A stretch of 36,777 nt of DNA, from assembly GCA_001556995.1 (NCBI GenBank), contig LSKF01000113.1:1-36777 (forward strand). The letters run 5' to 3'. Shown here one piece after another: positions 31,326 to 36,777 of this stretch. Every line of letters begins with the position of its first letter. Position 1 is the stretch's first letter. Source of the stretch: Erythrobacteraceae bacterium CCH12-C2. Its GTDB lineage: Bacteria > Pseudomonadota > Alphaproteobacteria > Sphingomonadales > Sphingomonadaceae. The translations under genes were made by a program, and so were the position numbers. The notes below the pieces were generated by a model. The model saw only the letters and a list, made by a program, of their open reading frames with translations. It did no database searches and was not told the origin of the DNA.

Positions 31326-32636
31326 TCAAGTCCGCCCCACGCTCACGTAGGTGAACCCCGCCGCGCGCATGTCTTCGGGCTTGTAGATGTTGCGCAGGTC
31401 GACCAGCACCGGGGCCTTGGCCAGTTCCTTGATCCGCTTGAAATCGAGCGCGCGGAAGGCGTCCCATTCGGTCACGATCACCACCACGTCAGCGCCTTCG
31501 ATGGCGGCATAGGGGCTGTCGCACATGGTCACTTCGGGCAGCAGCGGGCGGGCCTGTTCCATGCCTTCGGGGTCGTAGGCCGCCACTGAAACGCCGGCAT
31601 CCATCAGCGTCTGCGCCACCGCGATGGCGGGCGAATCGCGCATGTCGTCGGTGTTGGGCTTGAAGGTCAGGCCGAGCAGCGCTGCCTTCTTCCCCCGTGC
31701 CGCTTCCACGCCGCCGAGCGCGTCGACGACCTTGCGGCCCATCGCGCGCTTGCGGCTGTCGTTGACCTTGACCACCGCCTCGACGATCCGGGTCGGGCTG
31801 TCGTAATCCTCGGCGGTCTTGAGCAGGGCGAGCGTGTCCTTGGGAAAGCAGCTTCCGCCATAGCCCGGCCCGGCGTGCAGGAACTTCGATCCAATGCGGT
31901 TGTCCATCCCGATCCCGCGGCTGACATCCTGCACATTCGCGCCGACCTTCTCGCACAGATCGGCCATTTCGTTGATGAAGGTGATCTTGGTCGCGAGGAA
32001 GGCGTTGGCGGCGTATTTGATCAACTCGCTGGTGCGGCGCGAGGTGAACAGGATCGGCGATTCGTTGAGAAACAGCGGGCGATAGACCTCGCGCATGACC
32101 TCGCGGCCAAATTCGTCCTCGGCGCCGATGACGATGCGGTCAGGCCGCTTGAAATCGCCGATGGCCGCGCCTTCGCGCAGGAATTCGGGGTTGGAGACGA
32201 CCGAAAACTTGCGGCCCGTGCCGGTTTCGCGGATGATCCGTTCCACCTCGTCGCCAGTGCCCACCGGGACGGTTGATTTGGTCACGATCACCGCATCGCC
32301 CGCCAGATGCTCGCCGACTTCGCGCGCCACTTCGTAGACAAAGGTGAGGTCCGCATGGCCGTCGCCCCGGCGGCTCGGGGTGCCGACCGCGATGAAGATG
32401 GCGCTCGCGCCCTTGATCCCTTCAGCAAGGTTGGTGGTGAAGGTCAGCCGCCCTGCTTTGACGTTGCTGTCGACCAGCGCATCAAGCCCCGGCTCGTAGA
32501 TCGGCATCACGCCAGCATGCAGCCGGTCAATCTTGCTCTGGTCCTTGTCGATGCAGACCACATCATGGCCAAAATCGGCGAAGCAAGCGCCCGATACGAG
32601 CCCGACATAGCCCGAACCCACCATCGCAATCTTCAT
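31326..32636 (-). CDS. ugd: UDP-glucose / nucleotide-sugar 6-dehydrogenase
   Basis: 436 residues. The N-terminal Rossmann fold has GSGYVG (7-12); the active cysteine C263 lies in GPGYGGSCFPKDTLAL, and the C-terminal UDP-binding domain includes GLTFKPNTDDMRDSP. It oxidises a UDP-hexose to the uronic acid with two NAD+, feeding capsule or exopolysaccharide synthesis. GDP-mannose dehydrogenases share the fold; UDP-glucose is the usual substrate with this pattern. Start ATG 32636 with AAGGGCAGC upstream. Confidence 0.93.
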   Translation of the reverse strand: MKIAMVGSGYVGLVSGACFADFGHDVVCIDKDQSKIDRLHAGVMPIYEPGLDALVDSNVKAGRLTFTTNLAEGIKGASAIFIAVGTPSRRGDGHADLTFVYEVAREVGEHLAGDAVIVTKSTVPVGTGDEVERIIRETGTGRKFSVVSNPEFLREGAAIGDFKRPDRIVIGAEDEFGREVMREVYRPLFLNESPILFTSRRTSELIKYAANAFLATKITFINEMADLCEKVGANVQDVSRGIGMDNRIGSKFLHAGPGYGGSCFPKDTLALLKTAEDYDSPTRIVEAVVKVNDSRKRAMGRKVVDALGGVEAARGKKAALLGLTFKPNTDDMRDSPAIAVAQTLMDAGVSVAAYDPEGMEQARPLLPEVTMCDSPYAAIEGADVVVIVTEWDAFRALDFKRIKELAKAPVLVDLRNIYKPEDMRAAGFTYVSVGRT

Positions 32637-32691
32637 GATTAGCTGCCCTTGACCGAACTATCCTACCGGGCCCGCGCCGATAATCGCGAGC

Positions 32692-33501
32692 CTAGCGCGC
32701 CCGTTCGCCATGGACGACCTCGACCGGCTCGCCATTCTCGGCGCAGGCCTGGAGGATCCGTCGATGGTCGTCTTCGAGCACGAGCGCTGTAAGCACACCC
32801 GAACGGAAAGCGCCAGTATCAATCCCGATCCGATTGCCGCAATCAACGACCCGCTCGAAGATGGTATGCCCGTGCACGACGACCTTTTCCAAAGGGCCCT
32901 CGTGACGCAGGAACGCGTCGCGGATCCAGAGCAGATCGCTGCGCTTCTGTGCAGCGAGCGGAACGGCCGGATCGATCCCGGCATGCACGAAAACGTAATC
33001 GCCGGCGATGATCATTGGCTCGAACGACGCGATATAATCCCGCTCCGATTGCGGGATCATCCGCGGCAGAAGGTCGAACAATACCTCAAGATCGAGCGTG
33101 TTCAGCATTTTTCGGGTCAGGCCGTAGCTGATAAGGGTCTCAAAGCCGCCATGCTTGAGGAAGTGGCGCAAGGCTTCGGGTCGGCTGAAAGCGGCCAGAA
33201 ACATCTCTTCGTGATTACCGGCCAGCACGCGGACGTTGCGAGAGGTTTGCCAGTCGCGGGTGCGCGCGACCACGGCGGCGCTGTCTGGTCCGCGATCGAC
33301 CAGATCCCCGAGCAGGACCACCCGGTGGTCGCACCCCGGCGATTGCGCGATCTCGTCTTCGATGGCCATGATCATGGCCTCATAGAGATCAAGCCTGCCA
33401 TGAATGTCGCCAACGACATAGTAGCGCGTGCCGCGCGGCACTTTGGGCAGGCGAGGCGGTGGGGTTGGTGCCCCGAAGAGCGTGCGCAATTGGCTAAGCA
33501 T
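32692..33501 (-). CDS. PPP-type serine/threonine protein phosphatase
   Basis: 269 residues of the bacterial PPP metallophosphatase family. The three signature motifs are GDIHG (31-35), GDLVDRG (65-71) and GNHE (95-98); later HAGID and HGHT provide the other metal ligands. It could act on phosphoproteins or on diadenosine tetraphosphate, as related ApaH enzymes do. Start ATG 33501 was chosen; the upstream open frame lacks conserved residues. Confidence 0.88.
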   Translation of the reverse strand: MLSQLRTLFGAPTPPPRLPKVPRGTRYYVVGDIHGRLDLYEAMIMAIEDEIAQSPGCDHRVVLLGDLVDRGPDSAAVVARTRDWQTSRNVRVLAGNHEEMFLAAFSRPEALRHFLKHGGFETLISYGLTRKMLNTLDLEVLFDLLPRMIPQSERDYIASFEPMIIAGDYVFVHAGIDPAVPLAAQKRSDLLWIRDAFLRHEGPLEKVVVHGHTIFERVVDCGNRIGIDTGAFRSGVLTALVLEDDHRRILQACAENGEPVEVVHGERAR

Positions 33502-33658
33502 AGGTGAAGCAGGATCCCTTGGAAAAACCCCGAAGCCACCCGCAGGTTCCGGTTGCGACGACCCTTGATCGCCCCGCACCTACGCCAAACCAACGGCGCT
33601 GAGCAACAAACCCTCTGCGCCAAGCGACAAGTGGTGCCAAATTGTCGCCCGGAGGCGT

Positions 33659-34411
33659 TTAGTCGAGCGAGAAGCTGACGGTGGTGACCACCCGCACCTT
33701 CTTGTACGGACTGTCAGCCGAGCCCCAGCCACCTGCCTCGCCATCGCGTGCCTCGATTTCGAAATAGCCTTGGGTGGCATCGCGGATTTTGCCGACGCCG
33801 GAATTGGAGTCCTCAGCAAACTGCTGCGCGGCCGCGCGCGCGTCCTTGGTCGCTTCGGCCACCATTTCCGGCTTGATGTCATTGAGCTTGGTGAAGGTGT
33901 AGGCCATGCCCGAGCCTTCCTCCAAAAACACCCCGCGCCCGACCAGATCGAACTGGCGCGCCACCGCCTTTTGCGCGCGGGCGATGTCTTCGGTGCGCAG
34001 CGCAAGCCGCTGACGAACCGTGAAGGTGGTGACGCCCTCATTGGTGTAGCTCGACACGTTCGCGCCCGTTGGTTGCAGCGCATCGGCGGGAAATCCCAGT
34101 TCCTTGAAGAACGCCTCAATGCTCTGGGTATCGCGCCGCACCTTGTCCTGCGCTTCGGCGAGGCTGGTGGAGGAGGCGGAGTAAGAGATCGTCCAGGTGG
34201 CAAGGTCGGCGGTGACATCGCGCTCTGCGAGCCCGCGCACGGTGACCGCGCGCTCGGCGTCCTTGGCGCGCAGCAAGCCGTCGCCGAGCAGGTATCCGCC
34301 CGCGATCATGCCGATGGCGAGGATCCCGGCGGTGCCGAACCAGCGCACACTGGCGGGCTCGCGCCAGGCACTGGTGGTCGCAATCGCCGGTTGCATGTCA
34401 TCGTCGCTCAT
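33659..34411 (-). CDS. SIMPL (DUF541) domain protein with membrane anchor
   Basis: 250 residues. A membrane segment at about 25-43 is followed by a SIMPL domain (VTVRGLAERDVTADLATWTISY, later RQRLALRTEDIARAQKAV). SIMPL proteins are periplasmic or membrane-anchored and have no settled function. ATG 34411 is preceded by AGGGGGAC. Divergent from gloA. Confidence 0.88.
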   Translation of the reverse strand: MSDDDMQPAIATTSAWREPASVRWFGTAGILAIGMIAGGYLLGDGLLRAKDAERAVTVRGLAERDVTADLATWTISYSASSTSLAEAQDKVRRDTQSIEAFFKELGFPADALQPTGANVSSYTNEGVTTFTVRQRLALRTEDIARAQKAVARQFDLVGRGVFLEEGSGMAYTFTKLNDIKPEMVAEATKDARAAAQQFAEDSNSGVGKIRDATQGYFEIEARDGEAGGWGSADSPYKKVRVVTTVSFSLD

Positions 34412-34486
34412 CGCATTGTCCCCCTGAGAGTTGGTGCGACGAGTTGTGCATCATTGTCGATGAACTGAGTTTGAACGAAGGTGGCC

Positions 34487-34924
34487 ATGACCAAGTATCT
34501 GCACACCATGATCCGCGTCACCGATCCGGAAGCGACGGTCGATTTCTTCAAGCTGATCGGGCTGGAGGAAGTGCGCCGCTTCGATGTCGAGGCCGGGCGT
34601 TTCACACTGATCTTTCTCGCCGCGCCGGGGCAGGCGGGGGTGGCCGAAGTCGAGCTGACCTACAACTGGCCCCCCGAAGACGGGAGCCCTGCCGAAGACT
34701 ATACGGGCGGGCGCAATTTCGGGCACCTCGCCTACCGGGTCGAGAATATCTACGAGACGTGTCAGCGGCTCGCCGACGCCGGCCACATCATCCACCGCCC
34801 CCCGCGCGATGGGCACATGGCCTTCGTCAAATCGCCGGACGGAATTTCGGTCGAGTTGTTGCAGGAAGGCCACCTTGCCCCCCAAGAACCATGGGCGAGC
34901 ATGCCCAATGTCGGAAGCTGGTAA
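34487..34924 (+). CDS. gloA: Lactoylglutathione lyase (glyoxalase I)
   Basis: 145 residues with two VOC half-folds. Metal ligands H6 (YLHTMIRV), E56 (VELTYN), H80 (FGHLAY) and E123 (SVELLQ) agree with GloA, which isomerises the hemithioacetal of methylglyoxal and glutathione. ATG 34487 is preferred over the GTG two codons earlier because GAAGG lies upstream. Confidence 0.93.
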   Translation: MTKYLHTMIRVTDPEATVDFFKLIGLEEVRRFDVEAGRFTLIFLAAPGQAGVAEVELTYNWPPEDGSPAEDYTGGRNFGHLAYRVENIYETCQRLADAGHIIHRPPRDGHMAFVKSPDGISVELLQEGHLAPQEPWASMPNVGSW

Positions 34925-34979
34925 GTCGCGCGGCAAAGGCGCGTGCCTGAATAAACCCGACCTAAACCATTAAAAACAC

Positions 34980-35005
34980 AGCCCCCTGTTGCCTCCGGGG
35001 CTTTT
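34980..35005 (+). terminator. Weak terminator after gloA
   Basis: AGCCCC pairs with GGGGCT and is followed by TTTC. The six-bp stem with a loop of about 11 bases is modest. Confidence 0.4.
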
Positions 35006-35045
35006 CGCATATAAATTGGCGACTTACTTGGGGAAGGGGGTCGCC

Positions 35046-36467
35046 TTGTCCATTTGGGAAGCAGATCTGTGGCAGTGGCTGACACTGCTGCAACATGAAT
35101 TGTTGCTGTTCGCCGCAGTGTTCTTCCTGATCGGCGCGCTGGACGATATCGCCGTTGATGCGGTGTGGCTCTGGCTGCGGGCGAAAGGGAAGGTGCGAAC
35201 GCCCCGCCGTTCGCGCACGGAGCTTCAGCATCGTCCCTTGCATGCCCCGGCTGCGGTGCTGATCCCGGCGTGGCGTGAGGCCTCGGTGATCGGCGGCACC
35301 ATCACGAATCTGCTGGCGAGTTGGCCGCAGCCCACTTTGCGGCTGTATGTCGGGTGTTACCGCAATGATCCCGAGACGCTCGCTGCCGGAGTCGCGGCGG
35401 CGCGCGGCGATCCGCGGCTGCGGCTTGTCGTGGTCAACGCCGATGGTCCCACCACCAAGGCCGATTGCCTGAACCGTCTCTTTGCCGCGCTCGTCACCGA
35501 TGAAATGCGCTCGGGCAGGCGGTTTGCCACGATCGTGTTTCACGATGCCGAAGACCTGGTCGATCCCGCCGCGCTCGGCGTGCTCGATGAAGCCATCGCC
35601 GCCGGCGCCGATTTCGTCCAGCTGCCCGTGGAGCCGTTGGTGCAGCGCGAAGCCGGGTTCATGACCAGGCACATTGGTAGCCACTATTGCGAGGAATTCG
35701 CCGAAGCGCACGGCAAGGCGTTGGTGGTGCGCGATGCGCTGGGGGCGGCTTTGCCCGGCGCGGGTGTGGGCTGTGCCGCATCGCGCGAGGCGCTCGATCA
35801 ACTCGCCGCGCGACGGGAAGACGGCCGCCCCTTTGCGACCGACTCGCTGACCGAGGATTATGAGCTTGGTCTGACCATTGCCGCAGCAGGCGGGCAGTGC
35901 CGCTTTATCCGAACGCGGGGGCAGGATGGCCGGTTGATCGCCACGCGAGCGTTCTTCCCCAACCGCCTTGATACGGTTGTCCGGCAAAAGAGCCGCTGGG
36001 TGCTGGGCATTGCCTTGCAGGGCTGGGATCGGATCGGCTGGACCGGGAACGCCATCGAAAGCTGGATGCGCGCGCGCGACCGACGCGGTCCGCTGACAGC
36101 GATTGTGCTCATGGCGGGCTATGCCCTCATTGTGCTGACCGCGGTGATGGGGCTGGCGGTGGTGGCCGGATGGGCCGAGCCCGTACCGCTGACCCCGATG
36201 CTGCGCGCCTTGCTGATCGGCAATGCCATTGCGCTCGGCTGGCGGATCACCGCGAGGTTTGCCTTTACTGCGCACGAATATGGCGTTGCCGAGGGCGTTT
36301 GGGCGGTGCTGCGGCTGCCTTTGACCAATATCATCTCGATCATCGCCGGACGGCGCGCAGTGTTCACCTATATCCGCACGCTCGCGGGCCGGGTCGCGGT
36401 GTGGGACAAGACCGAGCATGACGGCCATTCCGCCGAACTGGCCGCAGCCAGGGCGGGTCTGTCATGA
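35046..36467 (+). CDS. NfrB-like membrane glycosyltransferase (GT2 type), short form
   Basis: 473 residues. One N-terminal membrane segment, a GT2 catalytic core (AAVLIPAWREASVI, DAED at 167-170, TED at 269-271, QKSRW at 314-318), and at least two C-terminal membrane segments. The pattern matches NfrB, the c-di-GMP-linked transferase needed for phage N4 adsorption in E. coli. That protein is about 745 residues with a C-terminal MshEN domain, which is absent here. The start is TTG 35046, supported by GGGGAAGGGGG just upstream; earlier in-frame starts would lie within the hairpin region. The stop overlaps the next gene by four bases. Confidence 0.85.
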   Translation: MSIWEADLWQWLTLLQHELLLFAAVFFLIGALDDIAVDAVWLWLRAKGKVRTPRRSRTELQHRPLHAPAAVLIPAWREASVIGGTITNLLASWPQPTLRLYVGCYRNDPETLAAGVAAARGDPRLRLVVVNADGPTTKADCLNRLFAALVTDEMRSGRRFATIVFHDAEDLVDPAALGVLDEAIAAGADFVQLPVEPLVQREAGFMTRHIGSHYCEEFAEAHGKALVVRDALGAALPGAGVGCAASREALDQLAARREDGRPFATDSLTEDYELGLTIAAAGGQCRFIRTRGQDGRLIATRAFFPNRLDTVVRQKSRWVLGIALQGWDRIGWTGNAIESWMRARDRRGPLTAIVLMAGYALIVLTAVMGLAVVAGWAEPVPLTPMLRALLIGNAIALGWRITARFAFTAHEYGVAEGVWAVLRLPLTNIISIIAGRRAVFTYIRTLAGRVAVWDKTEHDGHSAELAAARAGLS

Positions 36468-36777
36468 CCGCCCGGGCGCGCCAGACGGCTCACCGCGGCG
36501 CACCGCTGCTGATGCTCGTGCTGCTGCTCGGCGCGTGGAGCGGGGCGCGGGCGGTGATGATGAATGATCCGCGGATGTATGCGCCGCTCCCGGCCCCTGA
36601 CATGGAGCTCACCCCGCCGCTCATGTCGGTTGCGATGTTGTCTGAAGACCCGCCGCCGTCGCTGCCCCTCGATTGGGAGCCGCCGTTGCCGCAGGAACCT
36701 CCCGCACGCGTAGCACCGCGGTTTCACACCCGTGCCGGGGCGTCGCTCGTGGCGCGGCTGCCGCGCGGTCGGGCCAT
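36464..36777 (+). CDS. Unidentified anchored or secreted protein, cut by the window end
   Basis: An ATG at 36464 overlaps the glycosyltransferase stop (ATGA) and the frame remains open for 104 codons to the window end. The N-terminus is basic and followed by a hydrophobic stretch (LLMLVLLLGAWSGARA), likely a signal peptide or anchor, then a proline-rich segment (about 40-85). I do not recognise a family. The coupled start suggests it works with the NfrB-like protein. Confidence 0.65.
   Translation, partial: MTARARQTAHRGAPLLMLVLLLGAWSGARAVMMNDPRMYAPLPAPDMELTPPLMSVAMLSEDPPPSLPLDWEPPLPQEPPARVAPRFHTRAGASLVARLPRGRA

Overview
The window is a GC-rich (roughly 65%) chromosomal segment of an alphaproteobacterium, most likely a sphingomonad of the Erythrobacteraceae type. 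The evidence is the gene set (RpoH, ChpT histidine phosphotransferase, DUF3297, NfrB-like glycosyltransferase, clpP-clpX), type-A RNase P RNA, REP repeats of the CCTGAGCTTGTCGAAGG family and a perfect parS site. It looks like core chromosome with small insertions. No phage, transposase, CRISPR or rRNA was seen.

Layout. 1-432 is a lower-GC stretch (about 53% by hand count) with no recognisable gene, ending at the 3' end of tRNA-Val(CAC). Then sppA (-) and a 271-bp structured inverted-repeat element that abuts pyrB. pyrB overlaps an apparently non-catalytic dihydroorotase-like gene (pyrC'). A minus-strand group follows (ParA-like ATPase, ribbon-helix-helix-like protein, SPOR lipoprotein) with a divergent Sel1/SPOR protein. 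Next are a DUF418 membrane protein and the iron-storage pair bfd-bfr. Convergent to them lies DUF3297-der-DUF2721 (-). tRNA-Leu(TAG) and tig lead into a secreted amidase (-), then clpP-clpX and a small secreted protein.

20.3-25.0 kb is one minus-strand block: mtgA, a cation-diffusion-facilitator gene, an ECF sigma factor and its membrane anti-sigma factor, joined by overlaps, followed by two paralogous secreted fasciclin-domain genes. Both fasciclin genes have the same promoter-like box (CATCCG-N15-CGTARC) at the same distance from the start, so the sigma/anti-sigma pair probably controls them. After an M20 peptidase come a parS centromere site, rpoH and rluD. Next is an unusual gene in which a GIY-YIG nuclease domain, bracketed by a perfect 30-bp inverted pair of REP sequences, has been joined in frame to a JAMM metalloprotease domain. 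chpT, an Amidase_2 cell-wall amidase, rnpB, ugd, a PPP-type phosphatase, a SIMPL protein, gloA and an nfrB-like glycosyltransferase complete the window, which ends inside an unidentified membrane or secreted protein gene.

The strongest leads are the REP-bracketed GIY-YIG cassette and the fusion it made, the cloverleaf-like 271-bp element, the sigma/fasciclin regulon with its candidate promoter, and the isolated parS. Everything here was read by eye. Family assignments rest on recognised motifs, not on database searches.
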